A stretch of 64,000 nt of DNA from Watersipora subatra (Eukaryota; Bryozoa; Gymnolaemata; Cheilostomatida; Watersiporidae): positions 26,258,182-26,322,181 of the forward strand of contig NC_088711.1 of assembly GCF_963576615.1 (NCBI RefSeq), written 5' to 3'. Every line of letters starts with the position of its first letter. Position 1 is the first letter of the stretch. Shown piece after piece: positions 12,518 to 26,100 of this stretch. Below the pieces are notes generated by a model, which was not told the DNA's origin, did no database searches, and saw only the letters and a list, made by a program, of their open reading frames with translations. The position numbers were made by a program, and so were the translations under genes.

Positions 12518-13906
12518 ATGTCAAAGCATCCGTCATCACAAATCTCTCACACAGCTCTTGGTAAATCATCGAGCATTTTTGAAGTCGACCAGATTAAGAA
12601 CTTAAAGACAAGGCAAGAAGCGCGCAGTACGACTTCTTTTTCGTATGAGCCCTCGCATCATGATGAGAAGGTCGTACTAGTACCTCATAAGAGAGCGATC
12701 CTAGAGCCTACCTATCGACTCGATCCTCTTGTTAAGATTAAAGTGCATGCCATCAAATCTATCATCGATGAAGTGCTACAGCGACATCTGTCAGGTAGGT
12801 TTGTTTCCTTTACTTAAACACGTGTTTAACAGAATATCGACCGAGTTACGTTTTGTCTATTTATTAATAACATAATGGAAAACTACGCCTACCAACATCC
12901 ACTTCTCAACTCGAATGGTATGCATCGCCTCCCCTTTCAACTCACACCTTTTATAATTATTGTATTGTTATTTGTATTATGGCACCGCTCATTGACCTGT
13001 ACATAACTCATGCTTGTGTAGGCTGATGAGTGCGTAAAAGAGCTCTTAGCTCAGAGAATAGAAAACGGATTTACAGCATTGTTTATATTGTACTAAATAA
13101 CATTCAGCCACCATTCACATGAACAATTTAAGTATGTTAATATTGAACCATTTATTTCTGATGAACTTTTCCCACCTCACTGTCTATAGATCTATTCATG
13201 GTTTGCTTAGCAACAGCCTTGGCAACGCCTTTCGAAAGATTAGACAAATATCAACAAAAAAGCAACATCTGTTATGTAAAAGCTTCCTTTTAAGCAAAAT
13301 ATTTAGGAAAATGGAACTTTAAAAAAATTATTGGATTTTTAAAACATGGCCAGTTTTTTGTCACTTTGGCAGATACATTGTGGCAATATACCAAAAACTT
13401 GCTGAGGTGCACATTATTAGATTATTATTATTAGATGTAATATATAGATTATATATATTAGTTTATTTGGTACTCCGAATAAAATATTTGGCTACTCATG
13501 GATCTGCCATATTTTTAGGAAAATACAATAACTACTTTGATTTATAGAGAAAGCTTACAGTGCAGACCTGGCTGCTGAAGGAAGTAAAGCAATTTGCACA
13601 GAGATACAACGACTTGTTAAAAAGTTAAAACACGAACGGTATTCTAGTTCAATATATATCATCTTCATCATGCTGTAATTTGCTCAACTGCAGTTATTCT
13701 CTAGCCAATATATTTACAAAAAAATTGATGTATTTTTTAGGTACAAATTTGTTACTCAAGTTACTATTGGACAAAAGTTGGGACAATCCTGCAACATTAG
13801 TTCAAGATGTTGCTGGTCGGCTGAAAATGATTCTATGGCATCATCTTCCTTTGAGTCAGCTACACTTTATGCAGTAGCTATTGTCTATGGACTTTACTAT
13901 GGATGA
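12518..13906 (+). CDS. DYNLT5: Tctex1-type dynein light chain (DYNLT5/TCTEX1D1-like), three exons
   Basis: Member of the Tctex1 light chain family, which binds dynein intermediate chains and cargo; some members act in axonemal or intraflagellar dynein. Exons 12518-12794, 13548-13638 and 13741-13906, phases 1 and 2, all GT-AG; 177 residues, close to human TCTEX1D1 (179). Residues 1-60 are a Ser/basic tail. The Tctex1 domain spans about 65-177: YRLDPLVKIKVHAIKSIIDE, EIQRLVKKLKHERYKFVTQV, TIGQKLGQSCNISSRCCW and the typical end LYAVAIVYGLYYG. Family members usually have SRCLWD; here the Leu is Cys and the Asp is Ser. The paralogue assignment rests on the N-terminal extension and is tentative. A poly(A) signal follows 8 nt after the stop and the next gene begins about 270 bp later. 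Confidence 0.88.
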
Positions 13907-13913
13907 TATTGAT

Positions 13914-13919
13914 AATAAA
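13914..13919 (+). promoter_or_regulatory. Poly(A) signal AATAAA of the Tctex1 gene
   Basis: AATAAA 8 nt after the TGA at 13904-13906, at the start of the short gap before the next gene. Confidence 0.6.
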
Positions 13920-14178
13920 TTTAACACTTGGTACAATTCTATAGAAAAATGTCAAACCAAACTATATCTACCTCGCTATGTTCAGTCCTACATTTTAAAT
14001 GCTTATAAAACGGATAGGCAACTAACGATTTAGAACGCATTTTTTGGAGTTGTTTTCTCGCTCTAGCTCATAAACTTGTGCAATAGTCTATGTACTAGAC
14101 GGTAAAAACATACAATTAGAAAAATTGAAAACGATAAGTTTTACTGTTATATTCGTCGTATAGCAGCAGTTTAACAAC

Positions 14179-17100
14179 ATGGCCGAATCTTCGTTAATTA
14201 GTGAAAAGTGAGTACCGTACCGAAAAGTTGTAATGGTTATGACGTAGTTCAAATAGATATATATGCATATTCAAGCGTTAATTTAATAAATTGATGTTTG
14301 CACGTTTAATATAACTTTTTTCTGAATGTTAATATAATTTTTTGTTAACATTTAATTGACATTTGTAGCAACGCATAAATATTTATTTTACTCAAGAAGT
14401 ATTAAACTTGAAATTATCGTTGAAACGTTAAAACCTTTGCTTGGTATCTTGGTGCGTTTTATAGTTTTAAAAGTTTTAGTTTCATGTCATGTTTAATTAC
14501 TTAATTTTTAGCAAAGTTTCTATCGTCGTTTCCTAAAACCACGGTAAGGTAGTAGTAGTAGTAGTGTCATGTATGGTAGTAAGGTTAGTCGCAAGCCCAA
14601 ACCTCATTATGTTTGTAAAGATGTAGCATCAAAACCCGATATTGGAAAGCATTGAGTGCAAATGCTTCATCATAAAAATTTCAAAGATGGTTTTAATGGT
14701 TGCAAAATTGTAAAACCTAAGCACAGTGTTTTCAACACACGCTTATGGTTGTTTGTCAGTTGAACCAATGAACTTGTAATCGTGAGCTTATTACATTAAA
14801 AATATGGTCTTTTTAAACTATCAGGGTTGTTTCACAAGAGTAGCTGACACTAAACATATTTGTGACTCTAAAAGCCAATGTAAGTTAAATGTTTATACAA
14901 AACTACATGTACTGCATGCTTTTATTATTGCGAACGTTGCGCTCAAAAGGCGTCAGATATCGTTTCAATTAAATTTTACCTTCTCGAGTAAGTTGTGACC
15001 AGTTTGAAGGTTGTCACATTTAATGCATTTGTTGGGAATCGGGGGTGTTGGAGGAGCCTATGTAAAATATTACAGACCTTCAAAAATTATTGTGGCAATA
15101 AGATTTATAAATATTAGCTAAGGCATTAAGAAAAGTTGACAATATTCTAAAATTTGTTAGGGCAAAGTTTGTAAACATTATCATTGTCTGTCAAATTATT
15201 GTTGGCTCTCTCAACCAGAATTTTTTTTTTACTTGATGAAGTCGTCATTGCAAATTGAAACTTAAGTTCAGAATAAACCAAATTAATGTTACAGATGCAA
15301 ATAATGCATTTGCTGCTAGTATACTAAACTAAGAATCTTCTATTAATATTTGGTCCCATAAACAGATAAAAATAACTATATCTCATTTTAGTCAATCTTT
15401 TATTCAAAATGGTTAGGGAAAAATAAATTGCTGTTTTGAAAAGCACAAATACAACTGTATGGTAAGTATTAGTCCTGTGCATTAAAATAAACGCTACTTA
15501 TATGTTTATAAAAGTCCTAACATTTATTAAAATGCATGAGCCTATTATGTTAATGATTTGTCTCATTGCCCAATAAGAGTATGATTTCATAAAACTTCCC
15601 TTTGCAGGACTCCCTAGAAAGCCATAGCTAAAATCACCCAATTAATTATGTCAAAGCTGAATGGCAGAACCTCTTCGTAAGTCTGATGTAGACTGTAGGA
15701 GTTTTTGTTGTCCACCTGAAACCTAGGCCAGTATTGTCACGCATTTTATTATCATTTTAAGTTGTTTCTCACGCTTACTATTTGTGTCTTGTGTAAGCAG
15801 GTGAAGGTACTGAAAGAATAACAATGAGTTATTGGTAAGAAAGCTATCTATGTTTGTATCACTAGTATCCACGCTTTCTTCTTTATGTAAACTTTGTATT
15901 TGTATTGTCTGTTCATTCCACAAGTAGTATTAGTGAGATTGTTTGTACATAGGCTTAAGCATTTGGATAGTGCATTCAGTCTATATTTAAAAATATAATT
16001 CTAATATTTGTCAAAGTTTTTCATGTAGGTTAAACATTGTACTATTTTTGTTGAGCATTTTATTTCAACTGCAATAAATGGAGCTCATTTAGGCTGAGAG
16101 TGTGTCTTTCCAGAAGGGCTTACGCTTTTTGCAAAACTTCTAAACAAAGCTTCTTGATTATAACAGAGAACAAAGCTATTGGTTACAAACACCTGTAAAA
16201 ACTTGAAGCGAAATAAATTTCATTAGCGAAAGTCCTAGCAGTTATTTTCAAGACGTTTATCAGTAGATGTCTTGTGCTTGTAACGATATTGTAAACTCAA
16301 CTATATTTACTTTATCGAAGCATGGCAACAATCACTACAGCTCACGTTAATTGCTTTTACTAAATACTACAAGCAGACCACTTTGTTTGCTTGTTCGGTT
16401 CATTGCTGCCATTTTAACAATTGCTGCCACTCATTTGGCAAACAGTCGACGATGGTATCAGTAGTAGCTGATGGATATCCTCAGCTAAAATTCCTCAGTA
16501 GTCAGAAATCATTTGGTTTAGTAGAGAGAAATGTCTGCCTATTCTTGGTAAGTGTTTTGCTAGAATGTCAGTAAGATTAATACAATATGTTGCAAAGGCA
16601 GCAGAATATTGTGTTGGTTTTGCTAGGCCGAGCCAATTTCCTTCTAAGTTTGGAGCTCTTCCACAAATATCTGCGAGGAACTCACCAGAGGTAAATGCAC
16701 AGAACCAGTTGGTTCCGCTAAACAAAACATCTATTGATGGGCTTGAAGCGGAAGAAAAAATTCGCCACCTCGAAACGAGAATAAATGTCACAGAAAAATC
16801 TAACCGGGCTCTATTGGAAGAAGTAGTCAGGTTGCAGAGTGAGCTTAAAGGTAAGATTGACATACTTGAGGAAAGTACAGCAGACAATGATAAACTACAT
16901 AAACATGCTATGCCATATATACATGCAAATATGGTATGTCATGTATGCATAACTTTTTGTATTAATAATCATCAACAAAATGATGTTTTTCATTACATGC
17001 CAAAAAATAATGAAAAGACAGAAATCAGGAATTATTGACTGAGTTGAACAAAGTTGTTTTGAAAGTTGATAACCTAATACTGTAATATTGTGGAGAAGTT

Positions 17101-20100
17101 GGGATTGTGAATTGTAGGTTGTAGTAACAGAAAGTTCATAAACTGAAACAAATGATGGTGGATAATGTAATGTCGGATAAAATCATGCGGTGTGACTTTC
17201 GCTATTCTGATTAGCCCTTACTTTTTGCACTACTTCATTTTTATCCTCATGTTTGAAAAACAAATCTTTTTTGTGTGCGTTATTTTTGCTCAAAACAATT
17301 ATGCACTTATCATCGTTCAATAATTCTCTGTCTTCAAAGTTCATCAATTCATTTTCTCAATTATTATGTTTATGCTTAGGTAATGTACGACGGAGTGATG
17401 AACTCTTGCGAGAAGAAAGAAATTTCAGATCTCAGCTAGAGAATGCTTTACGGTCTAACAATGATGTCATTCAGCAGTTAACCAATCGTCTCGCACGCGC
17501 TGAGGAGAAATCACAAGAAGAAAGAAATGCTATTTCAACATTGGTGAACCACACCAAAAATGTTGAGCAAACAGTTTTGGGAAGCCAACAGGAGCTGATT
17601 GGGCGCAGAGATCTGCAGAATCAAAAGTGAGTTTTTGGAATCAAATTAGCAGTGAAAAAATCGCTATTAATTATTTTCGTTGTAAAAATTATTTAGTGAC
17701 TGGTTCTGGTGAATCAGCAGGTTGCAAAGGAAATCTGCAGCATACTTTGTGGCATGTGCATAATGGCAGGTATGGTGCATAATGGCAGTGCATAATGCAT
17801 AATGGCAGTGCATAATGCATAATGCATAGTGGCAGGCATGTGTATACTGGCAGGTATGGTGCATAATGGCAGTGCATAATGCATAATGACAGGCTTGTGC
17901 ATAATGATATCATAAGTCGACCACAAATGTGCTGTTATGATTGAACTTCAGTCATATTCATTTGCTGAAAACGCGTTATGAAATGCTCTGGCTTGAATTT
18001 TGGTTGATTATTGTACTTCTGTTATATTAGTTCCATTGCTATCAAACTTACAACTTGGTCTTTCGAGTTTTTAACAGCTGGTGGAGGCTGTTACAAGCTT
18101 GCAACAGCTTCAGCTTTTATGTTTTCATTACAGAATGGCTGACTTGAAGAGGGAGATAGATGAAGTCACACGGGCGAAGGACGCTTTGGAGCGACTCAGC
18201 TATCAATTGATTGATGAAGTCAGACAGACGAAGAGCAAGGTAGAATCACAACAAGTAGAATTGCAACAAAATGCTCAAGAGTTCAAAAACAAAAGCAAAA
18301 AGCTTGAGGAAGAAAACAGACAAATGGTAGGATATGTTTTGATCACATATACCCCAGCTGGCTAAGTCTGTGTTTGTTTGTATTCAAAGAAAAAACAAAT
18401 AAAACATTAATCAAAGAGAACTGATAACAATAATGAATATATGCTGACGCTGCCTTTCAGAAATATCAGACATATGTAAAAGCTTGCCAGGCTATTTGTT
18501 TGTCTCAACTGACTATGATAAAAGCTAAATGGAAATTAACATTGAAATATTTAATTTAGGATAATATTTTAAAGGTTTGCCAGGAATCGCTCAATTGTGT
18601 AATTATATGTCTTTCTTTTTACCTGTTGCAGAGGGTAAGTTAAATCAATATTGTACGTTACGCGTATGAATTTCCGTTCTGCTTGGCACTGTTTTCTTGC
18701 TGGAGACTTCCGGAATTGCGTACAAGGATAAGCTTTACTTTCTTCTCTATGTTTTATCTTCTGTAAGCTTTTTAGTTGTAATGATTTTCTACTCGGATGC
18801 AGTGTTTCATACTTGTGTTTCTGTGTGTTCAAATATCGAAGATAAGGCTTGTTGCAGTTGTGTCAAGTCACCTTCTTATAGGTTGCTTCCATGACACGTT
18901 AAAATACCAAAGTTTTAATAGAGGCATCCTGATCGGCTGTATTAATCAATATCATCACTAAGCAACGCTTGAAATAAATAACACATAAGTTCTGTGAGTT
19001 AAGAATAGCTCTCTCGTTTCATCAATAAACCATCTCCTCAGTTGCTTACTGCAAAGTTTCTGCGTGTTCTTCAATTTGGGTACAAATATTTATGGCTGTT
19101 TTAGTTAGATAATATGAGAAAACAAAATGAGTCAACTAATCACACGGAGCACAACAGCACACAACTGCGGCAACAGGTAGAGACGAGGCTGGGAGAGCTG
19201 CGTGATATTCTTGTTGAGTTGAGGAACAAACAAGATACAGAAACTCAAGAAAGACGACTCCTTGAACAGCAGCTGCAATTAAAGTAATTTGGGTCACGAG
19301 TATCTAGAACGCGCATATAGGCATTAGTAGTAGGAGTTATTATACCTTATACTCTCATGTGGCTGCTTCTAGCCATCTCTCACTATTGTCTTGTATTAAA
19401 AGACGATCATATCATTCTTTGCAAGGCTAGGTAAATAGACTTTTCCTGAACATCTCAGCAATATCGACACGCAATAGCTATTGTTATCCATTTGTATACT
19501 TGTGAGTCTTGTAAGGAAACTTGACGTAACTGGGGCTAAGAACTTCGTTCTGTTTGCAATATCTTTTTGTTGAGTAACGATTCAAAAAGCTATGCAGATT
19601 CTAACAATAACCTCTATTACAAATTCAATTTTTCAATTTCACTCGGATTTCCTAGAGGACATAGATTATACTCAAACTTGTCAATTTAACCTGTTCATTT
19701 CTTAAGAATTGCCAGGTAACATAGACCCTGCTTTCCACACTAGCTGAAGACTTCTCTTGTAGTTCTAACGCCTACAGCGATAAGATAAATAAAGGGCACC
19801 TTGGTCATGGCTAACAACAGTTTTGTCTTCAAAATGTTAAAAATACAGTTTCAGTACCGCAATTCCACATTTATGGATTTTTTTATTAACGTCCTGCTAT
19901 GACTAATAATCCTTTATACTTAGAAGCAAGATTAGGCTCAAGAGGGTACCAGTGGATAACTAAAGCAAGAATATTACTTGCTAAGAGCAGACAATAATAC
20001 TTTTCTGCTTTCCTTAAGATATAATATGTAGTTAAAAATTATACAATTCTATTGAGAAGTAAATTAGATCATATAACTATCAAAATCTCTACATAATTTC

Positions 20101-23100
20101 CAAGATTAATGCAGCAAAGTCATGCCACGACTCATACTGATGACTCATACAGGCGACTCATACAAACAACTCATACAAACAAATCCTGCAAGCATAGTCA
20201 TTATTAAGACTGATTGAACTACTATGTCATTTTGCCAACACACTTGACATGCAGCCTGCATTTTGTGTTACAATCTTTGGATCTTCTGGAATGCCATTGG
20301 TGTATATCTTCTGTGAACTGATAGTAAATAGTAGTGGTCCTGCACCTAATAAAGTTATGTATGTCAAAGGCCAAATTTTATAGCATTGATGCAATTTATG
20401 ACTTCCTCAGAAACAGTCTTTTTCAAAGAGTTATTTTCTCTTGAAAACCCAAGAACACTTGTATTCAGTCATAAAAACATGGTATTAAAGATAAACTAAT
20501 ATGATTAGTTTTCATTGAAGTTGCTAGTTCAGAGATAACCTGTAGACAAGAGTAGATAATAGTTGGCACGTTTCTGCTGTTTCTACAGAGTCAATGATCT
20601 CCACAATGGACTGGCTGAACAAACTCGGAGGCGAGAGGAGGCTATGCATGCTTTGGATGTTGTGCAAAGAGAAAGAGAACACGCTGCCGAAAATGAACGA
20701 ATTAAACTTCAGAGTCGTATCGCTGAAATAGCCGAGGAAGTCAGTAAAAAGATTTTACACAAAGAAATAAAATTACGGGAGGAGGCAACTGATAAATTTA
20801 CAAAGATCGAAAAGGTTAGTAACATGTACATGTTGTATCGAATGCCAGTTTGATGCTGTATATGAACAGATTTGGTCGTTGTGTGCTGATGTCAATAACT
20901 CCACCGGATGGTAATGAATAATAAATTAAGACTAGAAATTGTCAGCACTAGGATCATTCCTTTGAGTATTTGAGAATACTCTAAACATACATTATAAATG
21001 TGACTCGCTATAATTACTGCCTAGCCGTATTTATTGGTAACCTTTAGCTGTTCCTTTGCTAAACTTCAATTGACTCAATTGGCATCACTTTTAAGTTTTC
21101 AATGCTGTGAAGGTTTACTGCAGCTACTGATAGACTGTGAATCTACTGCAGTGGTCAGCGATGTCCCACCTTCTAGTCACTTCTATGAGCAGCATTTATT
21201 TATTGATGTATCATAAATAAGCATCATGGTGCCTAATGTTGAAACAGCTAAACTTCTGTTGAACAAATTTATAAATTCAACATTGAGCAAGTCACATTAA
21301 TTACTTAAAATTTCATTTTTCAAGTTTATGCAAAAATCTTTAACATAAAAAGTATTTTCTTGATAAATGTAAAGAATTCTATTTTTAATTGTCATTTTCT
21401 TAATAATCTCAGTATGCACTAATACACTAGTTTACTGGCAGTGAATACCTGCTTTATGGCTAAACTAAATTACATTAACAACTCAAGGATAAATTCATTT
21501 TACTCTGACCAGTATAATAATAATTCTCAAATAATCAGTGAGGAAATCAACTTCGGCTCAAGTCTGCAGCAGCACGCTCCAGCACACTGTGCAGCAGTTC
21601 ATTTGCTAGAGCTACTGAATAGCCTCAGAGAAGCAAATATCTGACACTCGGTATAGAGTCAGTGTGCTGTTTGCGGGGCTAGTTGATGTTGCCATAAAGA
21701 TCCTAGTCTAAATTACAACATCTACTTGTTGGTAATTGTAAAGTGAATGATTAAACAAGAAGTCTAGTTGTGGCTATTCCTTTCCATCGGTAACTCCTCA
21801 GTGTTTCAAGCAGGCTGGTATCAATGATGGGGCATACAACTTCGAAAATCTTCTCTTGCAGTTTGTAAGCGAAGAGCATGACGCTAGGATAAATTATGAA
21901 ACTCTTGTGAGAGACGCTGTGGAAGAAAGATGGAGTGAGCTCCAAAAAACTCAGCAAGATTCACTTCGTAATGTTAAGGACATGCAGAAGGTAGGTTATG
22001 TCAAAGACATGCAAAAAGTAGGTAATGTTAAGGACATGCAGAAGGTAAGTAATGTTAAGGATATGCAGAAGGTAAATAATGTTAAGGACATGCAGAAGGT
22101 AAGTAATGTTAAGGATATGCAGAAGGTAAGTAATGTTAAGGACATGTCTATCTAGTTTTATTCTCTCGTGCGACTCTGAGATCAGGTTGTTTTTATTTTT
22201 ATAAGTAAATTGCCGACTTTTTTTCAGTATAGCTCCTGAAAGTTTTTTTGAACAAATTGAGTATGATGCCTGCTTAACTTACTGCGAGCAGAGGCTGCGC
22301 ATGTTTTTTAAGAGCCAGTGTCTTTGAAACAATGTTTTTGTAATCTTGGTTGGACATGTTTGAGTCCAGCGATCAGGGAACCTTGATGAATGGAGACATG
22401 ACAAGTTACAGAAAGGAATTTAAGATTGGATGTCACTCCAGTCATCACCAGTTGCCTTTCTTGAGATTTGAACCCTAACCTGTTGTTTGCAGGTCAGGCA
22501 CTCTAGACCACTAGTCCACGGCAGCTCTCTTCTGGTCAAATCAGGGAAATTTTAAAATGATACTTGTATTTATAGGATTAGAGGCTAAATTTATAAATTG
22601 CACCCTCATACTTGAAGTTTCTATCATAGCCCAAGTTCTTTATCTTTATTCAAAGTTTTGCTTCTCATAGAAGCACCCACATCTGACTGAATATCATAAA
22701 GCTAACATTCAAACAGATTACCAAAAATGTTTTCACACAATGAGTACTGAAATTGGTACAATGGCATGTAGATGGACAGACAAAAGTACGCTGAGACCAT
22801 ACAGAAGCTGGATGAAGCGATGAACATTCTAGAAGAACAAGTGGATGAACAGAGGAAGCAGAATGACAAGCTAATGGCTGCTGAGATCAAATCTAGGAAG
22901 CAGCACGAAGCATTCACTCTAGAAAAAGTTGAGGATCTCCAAGAGAAACTTAGCCTTGGTATCACAACCTTGCAGCAGGCTATAGGGGGTGTGACTACAC
23001 AGTTTGAAAAGGAGATCAAACAGGTAGGAGGTGCAGTACTAATGCTTCGGTGTATATGTGAGCAAATATTAGCGTTTTCTTCCTTTAGCATGCTTGGGCA

Positions 23101-26100
23101 TGACAGCGGTGTCATAACCAATGCATGCACATATCGGTGATGTCACATCTAATCCAAGCATATATATAAGCGATCATAACCAATGTATGCACATATCAGT
23201 AATGTCACAACCGATGTGTCTATATAAATCTCAGTATTTGTCTGTTTGTTTGTCCGTGTGTTCAGTTATAGCGATAAAGTTTAAGGAATGGAAAATCTGT
23301 GGTGCACCGGATTTGAACTCAGAACCTCCACTTGTGCAGGCGAGCCTTTATCCAATACCCTTTGCTGTCCAACTGGCTATACTACGGACTAAAATGGGCA
23401 AATACTTATTACAGCAGCACTCTTTTATGGCTGCAGCTAGTGTTATGCATGAAGCCAACCAAAAGAAAAATGTGTACCTATACGTGAAACAAAATGCTTA
23501 AACTCACATGACCAACAAGACTATTACAATCATTATAGATCTGTAGAATGAATTCTACAGAAATAAACACAGTACACAGAAATAAACAAATGCGTTCATT
23601 TAAAAGTTAGATTAGTAAATGTTGCATATGCTGGTTAAAAGTAAATTCTCTGCGCAAAAACATTTTTTATTACCTGCGCAACGCCGGGCATTCACCATAG
23701 TACATATATATTAATGATGCCATAATCAATGCAAGCATATCCAAGTGATCACCATCTATGTATGTATATACTAGTGAGGTCACAAAATGTATTCATATAT
23801 CAGTGATGTAAGTATATACAAGTGATGGTGAAACCGATGTATACATATGGCCTGTAAAAATTCATGTATATATTATGTACGAGTGGTGTCATAATCAATA
23901 TATGTCTTTTTTATAGGTCTTACATGAGAACCTACTTGTGTACTTACAGTTTTTCTTACTTGTATATGTATTTACTTTTTAACTTACATATGTACTTAGT
24001 TATGTACTTACATATGTCTAAGAATCTGTACTTACCTTTGTACACGTACGCTTTTAATAATATATACATATAGTTTGGTACTTAACTCTGTGTCTTGATG
24101 TGCAATTTAGCTGAAGCGACTCGTCGGTACAGGAGGTTCAGTAGGGCCTGCCGGCTCTACCACTGGACTTAGCATTGGAGAGATTGAAGATAAAGTATTA
24201 ATGCTTACAAATTTCATTTTCATTTGGGTTCTTTCTTCTATTATTATCATTATTGTTATTATTATCATTTCCTTTGCAGAATTTTAAGCACCTAATTTCT
24301 GTTTCAGTTGATTTAAACATTATATTGGTCCAACACACTGGAAGTTAAAATGGCTTATCAACAACAAGAATTGTTTTCTCTTTCCTAAAATATTTAGTCA
24401 CTGTAGGATATTTCAATAAAAAGAGTTTTATGAGTCCAAGTTGTTGAGTGTAATGTGAATTAATATGATCTTTTAGTGAAATGTGTGAATACTTGCTGCA
24501 TTCTCTCAATATCAGCCAATCAACAGCTTGCTTAATTTGTAATTCAACATCACAACATTTTGGCGCAATTTTACAACTTTTAGACTAGGTATTGATTTTT
24601 AAACTGCCACTATTGCTATGTATTCTCAGTAAGCTAGATTGATAAGGCTATTACAGAGGCTACGATTTGTGTTACATTTACTATATTTACCATTTACCTA
24701 GATTGAAGAAATTGTTGGACTCGCTGTGAAGAACTTAAAGTCAGCCGTCGACAAGAAACTGGAAGAAGCTGATGTAAAATTTTGTTTTGGGCCTTTATAT
24801 TTTATTTTCATTTTACTTTTGTTGCCGGTTTTACGTTCTGCTGCTTCAAAACCACAAAATAGCATGCAGGTCACAGGTATCGGTTTCATGCGTTCGACTT
24901 TTGTTTGTTGGAGTTGTCTCAACGTGTTCCCTTCGCTGACTTCTTAAAAATAATTCTTTAATAACATCTAATGTTGCAGCTGAAAAGACAGGCTATTAAA
25001 GCTGGTCAAGTAGGGGCAGACAATGGAGACAAAATAGGGGAGATTGCTGAAGAGCAGACAAGAAAAATACAAAAGGTAGGAGGTAGTGTGGGGAGCTAGT
25101 CAGCCCCCCAAACCCCCAAACCAAGAGATTTGGTGGTATGAATCATTCCCCTCTGGTTCTCTGAAGTATTTCAGCTTTTTTTATGCATTTTTACTAAAAT
25201 GTTGCTTGCATTAAATTATATTAATGCAATAAATCAAATAACATAATTAATGGCAAATCAATATCTCACACTCATTAACATCGATTTTGTTTTGAGTTAT
25301 CCAATGCGTATATGTGTTGTAAAAGTGTTGTTCTAATGTGAAAATTGTGCTGCTTACAGCTTAAAAAGGTAAGTGGAAATTGAGTGATTTTGTCTTGTTA
25401 CCACAAAATATTTATAGGCTGACACCTTGTAGTCGGGGAGGGTTAACGAATTCTAACAGCTAACGCTCTGCTTACAATTACAACCGCTCAATATTTCTGA
25501 GTGCCTAACATGTAGAATGCTTTGAGCTGTAACATAGATGTGATGCTTCTTGTGTTGCAAATACAGCTAGTCTTGAAACTTGGTTTATGTTTAACAATTG
25601 TGCTGTTTGATGACCAAGAGAAGAGACTTCTAAAGGAGTACGTATCACAGCCAGCCTTCATCTGAGCAGCTAAAACATTGATAAGGAAATGTTCTTGCTA
25701 GTCTTAACTCAGGGTTGCTGTAAGCAGAATTACGCAGTTGTAAGAATTGTTGGTCAAATCAAAAAAATTTTAATGTCTAACTGTAATTTTTGTGTTAACT
25801 TTTTTAAAGGTAAGTAGCTGCAGTATTTACTGCTAGTCATTACTGTATTTCTAATTGGCAGCAGTATAATCCTTTGCAAGGCTAGATTAAAGCATTGTAC
25901 GGTCTTTCACCTACCGGTTACACTCTTTAACATACCGGTTACACTATTTCACATACCGGTTACACTCTTTCACATACTGATTACACTCTTTCACATACCG
26001 GTTACACTCTTTCACACACTGGTTACACTCTTTCACATACTGATTACAGTTTTTCACATACTGGTTACACCCTTTCACGTTTTGACTGCTATTTATAAAT

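Noticed and set aside
16452-16547. Alternative first exon of the coiled-coil gene (MVSVVADGYPQLK...)
   Set aside because: It would need a 16-nt intron to reach the next exon; the exon at 14179-14207 fits by phase instead.
16495-16887. 130-residue minus-strand frame
   Set aside because: Antisense shadow of the coiled-coil exon 16564-16850.
22440-22528. Functional tRNA gene on the minus strand
   Set aside because: A- and B-boxes are present, but U33 is missing and the T stem is mismatched; better explained as a SINE head.
22702-23130. 142-residue Cys/Ser-rich frame on the minus strand
   Set aside because: Antisense shadow of the coiled-coil exon 22772-23023.
25908-26085. Regular short direct repeats resembling a CRISPR array
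   Set aside because: Units are contiguous with no unique spacers, in an animal intron; a minisatellite.
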